DNA of 64,000 nt from positions 19,641,750-19,705,749 of the forward strand of contig NC_092356.1 of assembly GCF_963676685.1 (NCBI RefSeq), read 5' to 3'. The position numbers and the translations under genes are program-made. Under the pieces are notes generated by a model. It was not told the origin of the DNA. It made no database searches and saw only the letters and a program-made list of their open reading frames with translations. Position 1 is the stretch's first letter. Every line of letters begins with the position of its first letter. Source of the stretch: Mytilus edulis. Lineage: Eukaryota > Mollusca > Bivalvia > Mytilida > Mytilidae. Below, in pieces: positions 37,000 to 49,850 of the stretch.

Positions 37000-39873
37000 T
37001 GCAAGAATTAACGACAAAGAAATATTGATTCTCCTTGATTAACAGTTCTACTATATTGCTATTACCTTTGGAACACGCTTTATGGAACGAAGTGAAACCA
37101 TTTTCATCCCTATCACTAATGGCAGCACCATGTTTTAATAATAACTTCACTAAATCTACATTATCATTTTCACAAGCAATGTATAATGGCGTTTCACCCT
37201 CTTTATTAGAGATATTTGCAAAAGCATCACTGTGATCACACAGATATTCAAATAATGCCTTATGGTTGAAATTAGATGCTGCAAGTAATGGACTCCATCC
37301 ATTTTTCTCACATCTATTTAAGCCTGCTTTATAAGTGAGCAGCATCTTAACTACTGCTAAATGATTTTTCTGACAAGCAACATAAATAGATGTGATTCCA
37401 TTATTCATTTGGAAGTTTACATCTACCTCATGTTCCATCAAAATTAAAATAAGTTCGGTTTTCCATCCTCAGCAGCACTGTGTAATATAATGAAGTTCGA
37501 CCTTTTTTATCATGACTGTTAACCTCTGCACCATTCTCAACTAATGCTAAAGCTATTTCATTATGTCTGAGATTACAGGCTAAATATAATGCGGGGTTTC
37601 CAGTCCCGTCATCTTTATTTACTACAGCTCCCTCTTTGATTAAGATGTCCGCTATATTTGTATTCCCATAGGAACAGGCTAAAAGAAACGGGGTAAAACC
37701 ATTTGTATTGCAATGGTCTATGGAAGCACTATTTTTTAACAATATATTTACTATATCTGAATTTCCATTTGCAGAAGCAATATGTAATGGGGTCCATCGA
37801 TTGTCTTCATATCTTTTTGCGTCCGCTTCGTGATGAAGCATCCATTTTACTGCTTCCAAATTTACACGAACAAGCCAAGTAAATAGGATTCCTTCCATTC
37901 TTTGTATTATAGTTTATATCTGCATCGTGTTTGCGTAGATGTTTAATGTTTAATTGACATCTTCAGTGCTATCCTTTGCTGAAACTGATTGCATATCTCC
38001 ACTTTTATCAAATTCATTAATTGATAACCCATTGATGATTGATTGTTCGATTGGGTTATCATCATGATAACACAAACAATGCAGTGGAGTTTCGCCACTG
38101 TTACTACATTTATTTGTTGAGACGCCGAATTCGCTTAATAACTTGACTATGTCTGATTTACCTTTTTTACACGCCATATGTAAAGGCGTTATTTCATTCT
38201 CATCCCCTTTATTAATCGCTGAACCATGCTTCAGGATAATTTCAATATACTCATGATTTTCTCTACAAACGATAAACAGTGGTGTTTGTCAAGCATTGGT
38301 ATCTTTATTTACGTCTGCGCCATAACAAATTAGTACTTCAACTATGTCATAAAACTCTTTTAGGCAAGCTATATTTATCGGAAACCATCCTTCAGTTTCA
38401 CATTTTTAACATCTGCTTTGCTCTCTAGTAATAGTTCTACTGCCAATAAATGACTAAAGTTACAACTAGGTACAATGGTGTCATTCCGTTATTCATCTGT
38501 TTGTTCACTTTTGCTTTGTACTTAATTAGAAGTTTTGCCATCTGACGCTTCAATATGTACGGGAGACCAACCATATTTATCACATTTATTTACATTTACA
38601 TATTTAACAATATTTCAATAACGTTTACATGTCCGTAATTACAACTTAAGAGCAAATGGGTATATCCTTCCCTGTTCTTCTGATTAATCACAGCACCATA
38701 TTTAAGAAACAAATGTGTAAGTTCACAATGACCGTTCAAGGAGGCGATATGCAAATGAGACACATTTTTACTATCAGGTGAATATATCTGTTTTCTATTT
38801 TTTCCAGTAGATATTTTGAGATATGAAAATAGCCTTTTGCTGCGATGACATGCAGTGCAGTTGTATAATCAATTCTTGAAGAAGAAAATTTTGCATTAGA
38901 TTTTTCTGAATATGCCAACAACAAAAACCTGTATTTTTTCAAATTTCATTCGGATGCTAGCAAAAACCTCCAAGTTGTGTCCGTTTTCAATGTCTTTCAA
39001 TATACGATTGAAATGCATCGTTTGTAATTCATTTGTAATCATTATGGTACAGTCGCCATGTTGTTCATCGAGTGATTCCAATTGGCACCTACTACTGATG
39101 AACGCCGTGTCACCGTGTCTTAAGATACATTGGATAATAAAGTTTGCTAAGGTATGTGAAATTATGTCAAATATTTTGTCATGTTTTATACAGAATGTAA
39201 AATCTGTTTTTGTTAGATACATGTTTTTTTAGATTTTGAAGTTTTGACAAAATCGAAGTTTTGGATGGATATTTCCTGATACGCGTTTCATCAGCTATAT
39301 TTTGAAACATGATATCGTATTTATCTTTTCCAATCACAATCGAATTATAACATAAAACTAAGAGGGCTAGTGCCATGAACTATAAGTAAGTTTTACTTCT
39401 AAAATTTTCAATTTTGTTTTGAATAAACTGATTTTTTATTTTTTTTATGAAATCAACATTCCCAATCTTACTTTCTTTAAACATAACACCGAGTAAAGGA
39501 AAGAAGTTGAACGTCATCATTGTTTCATCTTTTAGATGATAAACAACGTCATTAGAAATATACAACTTGCTGAATTTTTTTCTTTCTATGAGAGACATAT
39601 TTTTTCTCCTGACTGCAAGTTAAAATGCTTAAATGATATCGAAGACAAACAATCTCTGGCCAAATGATATAACTATGATCTACATGTCACCACTAATTGA
39701 GGGTTTTGTTTTCTTAACAACTTCTTAATTCGCCCTGTCTCCCATTCCCAGGAGTTAAGGATGAAAGCATTCAAAGAATATTTTCCGAAAACAACATCTA
39801 AAACAAAAACGTTGTTTAGCATTGGATTTTGTCATTTTCACCAATTCTGATGGTAACCGAACAAAAAACTGTT
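37000..39873 (-). pseudogene. Gene D: inverted, degraded nSTAND3-ankyrin copy
   Basis: Homology to exon 4 of the other genes, read on the minus strand. It begins near 39873 downstream of where Walker A should be, so the P-loop and all HEPN exons are absent. The Walker B region near 39800 is frame-shifted and reads FVLDVVFG, with the second aspartate replaced. Further pieces: SLIERKKFSKLYISNDVV (39598), KTSILSKLQNL (near 39250), KHDKIFDIISHTLANFI (near 39180), then ankyrin fragments 38942-38736, 38177-37950, 37898-37428 and 37441-37020, with frameshifts and stops between them. A retroelement fragment follows at its 3' end. Confidence 0.75.
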
Positions 39874-40199
39874 TGCAAGATGTGTATGGTACAGAGACTA
39901 ATGCATGTCTTATACGAGGAATAACAAAGATTGAAACAAAAAATGTGCTTCTATTTCTATTTTCAATATAATAGACTTCAAAAGTCAAATTATGTAAGAC
40001 ATCTTTACCCTTAATCTGTTGGGTGTGTACTGATTGATTCTGTAGTCTCAAAGAACTTGAACAATGTATCAAATCTGTTTGGGTTTGCACTAGCTTACAA
40101 TGACGAGTACATTCAGTGATATGGTTATTGTTTTTGTGATTTTTTTTTGCGCCCTGTACCAACTTTTGTAGTTTTACAAATGTATTAAACAGCTTTTAT

Positions 40200-40500
40200 T
40201 ATGTCGGGCTGTTACATCAATGTCCCAGGTAAGGGAAAGGATAAGCAATTACAAACTAAATTAACCCCGCCACGTTCTTAAAATGCCTGTACAAAGTTAG
40301 GAGTCTGTATTTCAGTGGTTTTCTTTTGTTAATGTCAGGCATATTTCTTGAGTTATAAACAAGGGCGTAGTTCTGGTTTAAATTGTTCATATTTGTCATG
40401 TGTATATCCATTTCAATTGAACTCTGGTGGCTACATCATTGTACATGTAGTTGTCTCATAGGCAATCATATCATATTTCCTATTATTTATATCAGCTAGT
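40200..40500 (+). repeat. Interspersed repeat fragment beside gene D
   Basis: Contains gtcccaggtaagggaaagga, ttaaccccgccacgttctta, tgcctgtacaaagttaggag and tagttgtctcataggcaatc. Parts are shared with 52725-52965 (aaccccgccgc) and 47870-48075. Confidence 0.5.
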
Positions 40501-41465
40501 TTTTTTATATATGTTTTGATAAATTGTAAGAAAAACATGTACAAACTATATGTCGTAGTAACCCACTTGACTTTTTTTAGATTTATTATGCAATTATCAT
40601 AAATGCATTTCGTAAAACCTGAATCTGAATGGCTGCAAAAAAAAAACATGAATAAATATTTGAACGAAGCCATCTAGCATGTCTAGCTAGTAACGTCTGA
40701 AATAGAATGAAAAATATCTTACAGGACTAATATTACTGTCATGATAGTAGTACAAACAAAACGCTTAATTAAGAACTAGATAAGCACTGTTATACTGTTG
40801 TATATTGGATTTGCTAAGTAGTAACTGTTAAAGAAGCTATCGGTGTGAGAATATGCCAATCTGTTTTCAATAAATTGATTCAATTGTACCAAATATTATA
40901 TATAATTTTACGGTAGAAATATCACCATTGTAGACACTCATATGCATTGGCAAATGAAGTCATTGTCAGACAAATTTATAAATGTATATCTAACCTTACC
41001 AGTTATTTTTTTTTTATCTTTTCGTTATGGGTTGATGGTTTTGATAACCTAATTTTGTTTAAATACAAAGACTGTCATTTAAACTGTGTGCACATTGACC
41101 GCGATTCATAACAACTTAACGTATTTCATTTGTTGCAGACAAAGACCTTAATATAAATTAAATAGTATTTAATCGTCATCTACAGTTATTTAAAACTCCA
41201 AGGAACATATTTTCTGGTCGCCATTTTGCGAAGGTATGAGAAATAGGATTTATTTCGATTTTGGATATAGCATTTTAATACTTAATAAGGTACTAACTCA
41301 AACTGTTAAAAATCCTATTTTTTTGTATAAAGAATATACTAAAACCAGCGACAAATGATATACTGTGTAAAGGAGCAACCCATGATATCGAATTGTAACA
41401 TCTGAATTTTGTAGGTAAATATTTTCCTCTGAATTCAGTTGTTTTGTAAGAATACTTTTTACAAC
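40500..41465. other. No gene seen upstream of gene C
   Basis: AT-rich, with no named repeat. Only short frames (40431-40673 and 41293-41586, both minus) without support. Confidence 0.5.
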
Positions 41466-41546
41466 GATATTTTTTAGCCATGGCGTTATCAGTTTGTTTT
41501 ATATTTATTAGATTGACTGTCCCTTTGGTATCTTTCGTCCCTCTTG
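41465..41546 (+). mobile_element. Retroelement 3' terminus fragment upstream of gene C
   Basis: About 80 nt matching the end of the tail: tagccatggcgttatcagtt, then tggtatctttcgtccctctt. Confidence 0.6.
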
Positions 41547-41952
41547 TACAATTTTCTTTGAGTGTATTATTACAGAAAATTGACAAATCATATGATTTAG
41601 GACTAGCATGATGATAATGATTAGATAAGGCTATTATTGCTTAAAAAGGGAGAATTTAATCATTTCATTCTGATTATGAGACAATATGATGGTATCTTTT
41701 CTATTCTAAGTCCTTTTCTCGAGATGACCGTAATAAACATTCGTGTTTGTAATGTATAGCCAACGATTGAGCAGGTTGGTGAAACAGGTGAGATGCCAAT
41801 TCTCAATATTTCGTAAGCAAACATGTACGAGCAAACCATGGAATGTTTAAAATATCAGAGTGCATTTTTCTCGAAACTACTATAAGTTTTTTTAATACAG
41901 TTCTACCAGCAAACACTATGTGTACCAAGTAAGTACTGATCAATATTTCAGA

Positions 41953-42174
41953 ATGGCATCAGCAGTACCAGTGCTTTCCAAAGAGGAAACCAATTTTCTT
42001 AGAGTCGCTAACTTACTTATAAGACTTTCTCCTAAGGCTGTTAGAGTCCTGTTCGATAGAGAGTTAAATCCTGGTGTATTGAAATCAGTCGTATCAAGAA
42101 CTGGACGAGACTGGATAAGCTGAAAAAGAAACATGTCATTACACAGATGCAGTGGAGCTTATTGTTTCCTTCAG
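41953..42174 (+). pseudogene. Gene C exon 1 with a 1-nt deletion
   Basis: Begins MASAVPVLSKEETNFLRVAN; the acceptor ATTTCAG ends one nucleotide before the ATG. It is 222 nt against 223 in A and B. One base is missing where the paralogues read S-x-N-W-T, so the frame stops at 42121 after 56 residues. The donor TCAG|GTGAAT at 42175 is kept. Confidence 0.75.
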
Positions 42175-42964
42175 GTGAATATATTAACTGTTTATGGTGC
42201 AATCGTTTATATTCACATTACACGTTTTTACAAATTTGCCTCAAGTAAAAAAAAAATTGTAATACATTTTATTTATGGATACCAGTGATAAATGAGACAA
42301 CAAATAGATAGTGCAGATACCAAGAACAAATAACATTAAAAAAAAAGAAATATGTATGTAAATTTCGATATGTGTTAGAAAAATGCTACTATCGTGTTTC
42401 ATTAAATAAAAAAAGACAATACCAATTTAACTAATACAACTGACAAGCATTCTGTTAAAAGCGATTTTTCCTGTAGTTTTATTTTAAATTAGATTGTATT
42501 TGCTTAGATTCTGACATAAATTATCTTCGAAGAACAAACAAAAAGCAAAGAGTCGAAAACCTAAAACCTCACAAAAACAAGTCACCAATAGTCACTAAAA
42601 TATAAACAAAATAATAATGAAATGTAGGCAACTCAGAAGGGGGAACAGGTCATACGCAGGAAAATGTACGATACAAATGCTTCATTTTTAACAATTTCGT
42701 CACATCAATAATGTCTATAGTTCATGATCTTCAAGAACAATTATTTAATAAGTATTTAATAGTAGATAAAGTCAACTGATCAGAAATATTAGGAGTATAG
42801 TTTTGTACACCTATAACGCGTTTCATATACACGAGACTAATCAGTAAATATAAAAACATGTATACAAACTATTAGTTATAAAGTTATGAATAGTGAGCTT
42901 TTGTGGAAACGTAGCTCATAACATATGTGAGTTAAAGTCAATACCTTATGAATTTCATCTTTAG
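42175..42964 (+). other. Gene C intron 1
   Basis: 790 nt, close to gene A intron 1 (692 nt). GTGAAT donor and TTTAG acceptor. No repeat recognised. Confidence 0.7.
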
Positions 42965-43185
42965 GTTCCGATCCTCAATCAAATGACTTCGACCTAACAT
43001 TGATTGTGTGTCTTCTCCGACACCTGACAAAGGTAACTATCCAAGATCAACTTCCACAACCATCTGATATGAGTGAAGGAGCGGCAGTATCTAGAATCAA
43101 GTTTTACAGGAATCAAATTGCCCATTCTGATTCGGGTGCAATGTCTGAGGCAGACTTTATGACAACATTTGCTGCTGTTTCTAAG
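42965..43185 (+). pseudogene. Gene C exon 2, intact HEPN motif
   Basis: 221 nt, acceptor TTTAG, donor AAG|GTAAGA. Encodes SDPQSNDFDLTLIVCLLRHL and RNQIAHSD. The exon itself has no lesion; it is called pseudogene only because the gene around it is broken. Confidence 0.7.
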
Positions 43186-45704
43186 GTAAGATAACACACA
43201 CCCAATTAAAAGACAAAAATCCATGAGTGTCGATCAATTTTATTACAAAAGTTGATATGATATATTATTATAGCCTGACCAATTAAGATCTTCCAAAATA
43301 ATCGGTCAGTTGATCCTTTATGCCTGAACTTTGTTTTATCAGGATACTGTTTTAGGGGATACATATCATCTAAGAAAAGATAACTCTTACTCAAAGTCTG
43401 TTTTATTGCAGTGTTTAAAAATCTAATGAAATATGCAAGAACTTAAGATATTTTGATCAGAATGTTCACATTGTTGCTAAGAGTAGATGTACACCTTTTG
43501 TGATCCATTTAATCTTTTAATCCATTTCTAGTTACATATTTTCCGTAAATGAATCCTTAAAGAGACAAAAAAAGGAAAATTTTAAAGAAAATAAATTTAC
43601 AAAAAAAACCCAGGAGGTAAGAGTTTTTAAAGTGGCAAATGAAGGGAAACAAAAAGGAACATAACTGATTTCCTTTTTAGGCCTTACATATTATATAATA
43701 ACGTATAAAGGATCAAAAGTAAAAGTCCTAACAAAAAATAATAAACAAATAAAAAAAAAAAAAAAAAATAAGAAATAAACCAAGGAACATTATGCTTCTG
43801 TTCTTAAGTATCTCAAAAATGAAAACGGTTACTCACTTTTTGTTTTATTAGAGATTTCCAATAAAATGACATACGTACCTAACTTAACGTACGCACGTAA
43901 CGGGACCGGTCATTACTAACCAATTAATTTTGTTAAATGCATTACTTAAGTTTTAACTAAGTATTCCTAAACTATAAAACCCATTCATGATAAATTTTAT
44001 CAATATCAAATATTTCTAAGATGTTGAAAAACAAAAGAAAGCATGATTTTTATATATCACGTGACTATTGAGATTCCCGCCTAAACTTCACTGTCATAAG
44101 ACCACGTATATATACGTATCTTTACCTATCATACGATTCATTTGAGTTGTCTTTCATAGTTTTGACCATAACTTTGTTTTTCCGATAGACTTTGAAAAAT
44201 TTAATGAACCTTTTATTATTTATTATTTGATATTTATATTTATGCTTTTGTTTGTCGTTATCAAATAAATGTCCCTTATTTTCGTTTTTTAATGTTTTAT
44301 AATATTTAATTTCCGTGGGATTGCGTCATACTTTATTAAGCATAGTTTCAAACATTCTCTTCTTCTGCAATTAATCTCCTTAATTTACAATCACTGTTTT
44401 TTTCAACTGGGAAAACGTACGTCAACGGGAAGTGTATATTTAAAAAAAAGAATAATACAGGTCTTGTACTTCTTTAAATTTTAATAGTTGACATATTTTT
44501 TTCTTTCAAATGAAAGTCAACGAACATTAAAAAAAAAGAATATTTAAATTGATTATAATGTATGTAAATACATGTGTACACCAATTCGTTAAACAGATTG
44601 TAATTCGGAAGGTGTACTTGATAAGCAACTGATGACTAATAATCTGCATATAAACATTGACCACTGTCATTAAACTATCAATTTATAGTACATAGTAATA
44701 GACTAAAATATCCTGTCCCCAAGTATCTCTGATTAAAAGTGGATAAATGTGTCAATTTACATAATTGTTACATTTTTGAGACAACTATAATATCACTTCA
44801 GTATTTACGGGAATTTTCTTTTACTCTCAAGTGTATAATTCGAAGTAGATTCTAAAAGCTATCAAATATATTGATTGAGTAAGCAAAAATTTTTGTTTCA
44901 ATTTTTTTTTTTTGTCTCGCTTTATATATATAAAAATGACAACTATGCAACAGATCCATGAACAGGATCACAAGTGAAGGTGTAACACTGAAAAAACATT
45001 TTATATTCATAATTTATGTACTTGTATATTGGATTGACTGGTAGCAGGCTACCTTCGAATACGGGTTCAATTATTTTGTTGGACCTCCTGATCGAATGAC
45101 TTTAAGACTGTATTTTTCGGCTTTTCAACCAAGCATGGTGCATTCACGAGAAGGAGCAGGTATTGGTTTACTCATAGAGATACAAGTGTATCTTTATGGT
45201 GGTTACGCTCTCTTGTTACATAGCATGTGAAAATGTGACTCTTAGTGTTTGGTATGTACAAAAAGGTATATGCATTTATCATTATCATTTCAACATTCCT
45301 TAAGGCTTGTTTGTCGTAAGTATAATAACTTGCGGCTTAATTCTTATCAGATATTTTAACAAATTTAGGTCGAGAACTTATTTTACGCATGCATCTCTAT
45401 GGTACATAGTTTTTATAAATATCCAAATTAAAGCCAATATAGATCATATAAGTATGTTTATCAATTGATCATGTAACAATTAAAACAGTAAGAAAGGGAT
45501 TGACTCGAGAGACTGAAACGAAGAACAAAAACAGCAATCATATAAACTTCATGTACCGATCTGATAGTATCTACAGCTGCTGAACATTATTCTAAAAACA
45601 ACTGCAACTAATAAATAAAACATAATTATCCAGTTTATAATATTGATCAATTATGTTGTACTGTTACACCATTGTCCTAGTATGGATATGCCTGTCCCAG
45701 GTCA

Positions 45705-46985
45705 TGAATAAATAAAGGCAACAGTAGTATACCGCTGTTCAAACTCATAAATCCATGGACAAAAAACAAAAAAGGGGTAACAAACTAAAACTGACGGAAA
45801 CGCATAAATATAAGAGGAGAACAACGACACAACACTACAATGTAACTAACACACACAGAAACGGACCAAGCATCAGACAAAATCCCACGAGAATAACAAA
45901 TATAACATCAAAACCAAATACATGAATTTGGGATAGACAAGTACCGTGACACGTCTTATCGCAATATCAATTTACACTAAAAAATAAGAGAAAACAAACG
46001 ACGCAACGTTAAATTGTAACACACACAGAAACGAACTATAATATAACAATGGCCATGTTCCTGACTTGGTACAGGACATTTTTAAAGGAAAAAAATGGTG
46101 GGTTGAACCTGGTTTTGTGGCATGCCAAACCTCGCACTTTAATGGCAATGTTAAATATAACATAGAAATGACAACATAATATTACAGGACTACAATACAA
46201 ATAAATAGGAAAATGTATTAGACAAAGAAACACATGATTAATGAATAACAAAAAGCATCAGGTTTAAAATTTAATACGCCAAAAACGCGCCTCGTCCACA
46301 CAAGACTCACCAGTGACGCCCAGATATAAAAGATCGAAAGCGAAAAAAAGTACAAAGTAGTACAGCACTGAAGATCAAAAGTTGAAAAAGGTTGTGTCAA
46401 ATACGGCTAAGTTTGTATGCTTGGGATAAGAACATCCTAATTTTTTAGAACAATTAATGCTATTGCAAACAGTAAATTTTATCAAATGAATATAACAGAT
46501 ATACATAATGAAACTGAAGTATTAACTCATTACATAAAACAAACACGAATACATAATGAATGACCAACACAGAATAGAAACACACCCGACTCAGTCCAGG
46601 CCTCAACGCAGTAAATTATAAAAATGACGTCACATACGACGGTGAAAAGGCATTAAAAATTACGTCACATACGATGGTGAAAAGGCATTAAAAATTTGAA
46701 CATATGAAATTTCTGAAACAGCAGAAAAATTAAGTCACATATGAAAAACTATATCTCAAAAGTAAGATAGAATTAGGATTGATTAAAGATTAAAATAGAA
46801 CTAAATACTGATATTGCATTTAAACACAATGCATATTGCAATACTTATTAATAGCAATTAACTATAATATGTATATGTGCAGTTTGTTATGAATCCAACT
46901 TCAAACTTAAATTATCGTACAGATTATGTTGACCAAAATTAAATCTAATAAATGACGGCGGTGATTAATTTTTGTTTCCATAACA
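45705..46985 (-). repeat. Interspersed repeat R, copy 2 (inverted)
   Basis: Reverse complement of copy 1: starts aataaaggcaacagtagtat at 45713 and continues through catgccaaacctcgcacttt, gacgcccagatataaaagat, tgacgtcacatacga and gcggtgattaattttt. About 75 nt resembling R internal sequence are repeated again at 47025-47105. Confidence 0.75.
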
Positions 46986-47104
46986 CATAAATATAATAGA
47001 AAAGACGTCAACACATTTGACAAAATCCGATGAGAATTACAAATATAACATTAAACATTTAAAGTAAATACATGAGTTTTGGATAGACAAGTACCGTAAC
47101 ACGT

Positions 47105-47390
47105 CCATGAAAATACGGATTTTTTGTGTTATTTAAATTTGCTGTTACAAAATATTAGAAATTATTATAAATTAAGGAATGTATCTCCCTCATGCAAAGC
47201 TCTGATTCCTTTCACGAATTTAACTATACTTTTTGGACCTTTTGGATTATAGCTCTTCATCTTTTATATAAGCTTTGGATTTCAAATATTTTGGCCACGA
47301 GCATCACTGAAGAGACATATTTTGTCGAAATGCGCATCTGGTGCAACAAAATTGGTACCGTTGATTTTATTATAGTAATGCGAATTCACA
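47105..47390 (-). repeat. Single partial copy of the 351-bp satellite unit, inverted
   Basis: Reverse complement of the 31465 unit from the cacaaaaaatccgtattttc segment to the gtaataaaattaacgg segment; several indels. It lies next to the inverted R repeat copy. Confidence 0.75.
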
Positions 47391-47464
47391 CTCAGCAAAA
47401 CAGTCACAATCGGGAATAAGTCACGTTTGGTAATTAAAAGATTAGTCGACATAATGACAAACCA

Positions 47465-47850
47465 CAATCTACCATGTGGTAAAAATGTTCTTAGCTAGTT
47501 TGGTTAAACACACATCGTATGGATCCACCAATTCGTGATGGTGTCCATAAAATTTACGGAGTGTGAATTTTAATCTGTCCTCCTCATAACTTTGTTGGAG
47601 AAGTTTCTGCGTAAGTAGCACACTCCTGTATATGAAGTCCGTATAGTGTGAACAAGCACGTGAATAACGTATCAATTGTGATATGTAAACACCATACGAA
47701 GGGACAGATGGTATGTTACTGCTGAGAAATGGGAAATTGGTAATTGGAAATTGAAATCGTCCCGTTTGTCATAGATTTTCGTGTGAAGTCGTCCATTTAC
47801 GTCAATATTGAGGAAAAGATCCTGTAATTCAGTGCTTATCGTTTGTTGTT
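47465..47850 (-). mobile_element. RT C-terminal fragment, related element
   Basis: Reads on the minus strand IRYSRACSHYTDFIYRSVLL, then RKFYGHHHELVDPYDVCLTK, matching the last part of the RT in copies 1 and 2 but clearly diverged. The open part is 47469-47675, with further RT homology (LYDKRDD-like) up to about 47830. Confidence 0.65.
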
Positions 47851-47869
47851 GTGTTTTCGTTTCTTTTTT

Positions 47870-48075
47870 CGCACATTAATTTGGCTGTTAGTTTTCTCGT
47901 TTTAGTTGTTTTACATTTGTCATTTTGTGGCCTCTTATAGCTGACTATGCTGTATGGGCTTTGCTCATAGTTGAACGCCATAAGGTGGGCTATAGTTGTT
48001 AAAATTTCTGTGTCATTTGGTCTCTTGTGAAGAGTTGTCTCATTGGAAATCGTACTACACCTTGTTTTTTTGTAC
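47870..48075 (+). repeat. Interspersed repeat fragment, gene C intron 2
   Basis: tttgtggcctcttatagctg, ctgtatgggctttgctcata, tgtgtcatttggtctcttgt and gagttgtctcattggaaatc, a repeat end of a type I associate with bivalve genomes. Confidence 0.5.
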
Positions 48076-49484
48076 ATATCACAAATTAAGTATAAAAAAA
48101 TTCATAGACAGTCTAGAAAATTAATTGAGACCTTTTGTCATGTCAAAAGCACAGAGTATCTGTAGGACCATTAGTGGTCATAACTTTATAGCAGATTATA
48201 TGTAGTTTATATGTGTCCATTATGACTCGATAGTTTCACATTTCTGTGTTCAGTGAGCTACTAAATTACGGGAAAAAATCAGTATATACTTTTAATCTTT
48301 TTAATCTCATGCGAGATGCCTAATGTTCAGACATTTTTGTTTTTAAAAAGCATTTATCAAAGTCAAACGACAATCATTTAAGTTTTTTTTTCGTGTAATA
48401 CAATTTGTCATTATGACCGGATATTTCAAAGAGGGTGTAGTTTCCTATATTTGAATTTATACTGACGAGCGGATCAATGCGAACAATAATTTAGACGATT
48501 ATACGCTAAACATTTGTAAAAAAAATATTTAGGACAACATGAGATCTTCAAAAATATTTAGCGATCGAAAGGGGGAAGTACGCCCTCTAACCCAGTATCC
48601 TCGAATACACGTTTAGGTATGCATACATTAGTTTAGGTAAAGACAAAAAGTACTTTTTGATGAATATATCAATGATATGAATTTCTGCACACATTAAATT
48701 ATCTTCAATTAAATTATAGATATTTTTTTTTTGAATAATAGTCGAGTACACCTTTAACATTCGGGTGTGTTGGAATCTACGTTAAACGTTAAAACATGTA
48801 AAAACAATAAAATGGCATCCTTTTCGCTTCGGAATTCGTTATTTTTATATTTTCATGCTAAATTTTGACTTGGTAGTTTTTATAATTCGTAATTTGAGAA
48901 GAACTAAAATATGGGTCTAGTGAAATGACAAGAAATGATGGGTGTATTTGATTACAAGTTGCAAACTTACTTATTCCATTATCAGATTTGGGTCAATAAA
49001 ATCCTTTAAAGTTTAATGACAAAATATTTAAAGATTAAAAAAATAAGTTGGGGTTGATTTTTACTTAAAGTATATTCAAGAAAAAATGCGTGTTCAAAGA
49101 GCAAAACATGCATACAGTGTATGCTCCCCTCCGTCATGCTTCAATGCAATAGGACGAAATACGTTGAGTTAGGTAGGTTATGTCGAGTAAAGTCATTTTA
49201 TTGGAAATATCTATTATCTCGTGTACGTTTACAAGCGAAATCCGTATGTGAAATTAAAATAAACTTCTGTGGAGTAGTTAAGTGTGTACACTTTGCCTCA
49301 ATATAAACTAGACTTTTTTTATGTAACTTACTACATGTCCTTTGTGTTTTTCGTGTGCAAAGAATTTGTTGATATGTCATAATGTGTGTTTATATTGGGT
49401 TTGGTTGATTAGAGATGGCTTAATATGTTTTTTTTAACTTAATATTGACTCGAAATTAAGCTTTGAATTTAATTAAATTGAATT

Positions 49485-49850
49485 AACATGCCAAAAATAT
49501 CGGACCTTGGTCAAAAGACAACAAGTCAATGCTTGCTCATATTTTTCATGCCAAAAATACAGTTAGAGTCCTGAAGATCAATTTAAGGTCACATTAAGTT
49601 AGAAATTGAAAGGGGACATACCGCCTTCTGATGATACATCCACATGCAAAAGATGTAAGGTCTAGGTGAACTTTTATATCTGACTAGGTCAAAATACAAA
49701 GAAGTTATGGCCTGATTGTGTTTCCTTTGAAAAAATTCCATAAATTTTAAAGGTAACATGAAGATCATCTTGATACAAGACACTTAACCTTATGATAATA
49801 CATCCACATGCCAAATATCTTAGACCTAGGTCAAAAGAAAAAATAGTAAT
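49485..49850 (+). repeat. Degenerate tandem repeat with catgccaaa and ggtcaaaag motifs
   Basis: catgccaaaaatatcggacc, catgccaaaaatacagttag, tgatgatacatccacatgca, tgataatacatccacatgcc and repeated ctaggtcaaaa-like bases give four irregular units of about 100 nt. Confidence 0.5.

Noticed and set aside
39755-40162. Minus-strand frame of 135 codons as a separate gene
   Set aside because: Its last part is frame-shifted nSTAND3 relic of gene D, and the first part has no domain I can support.
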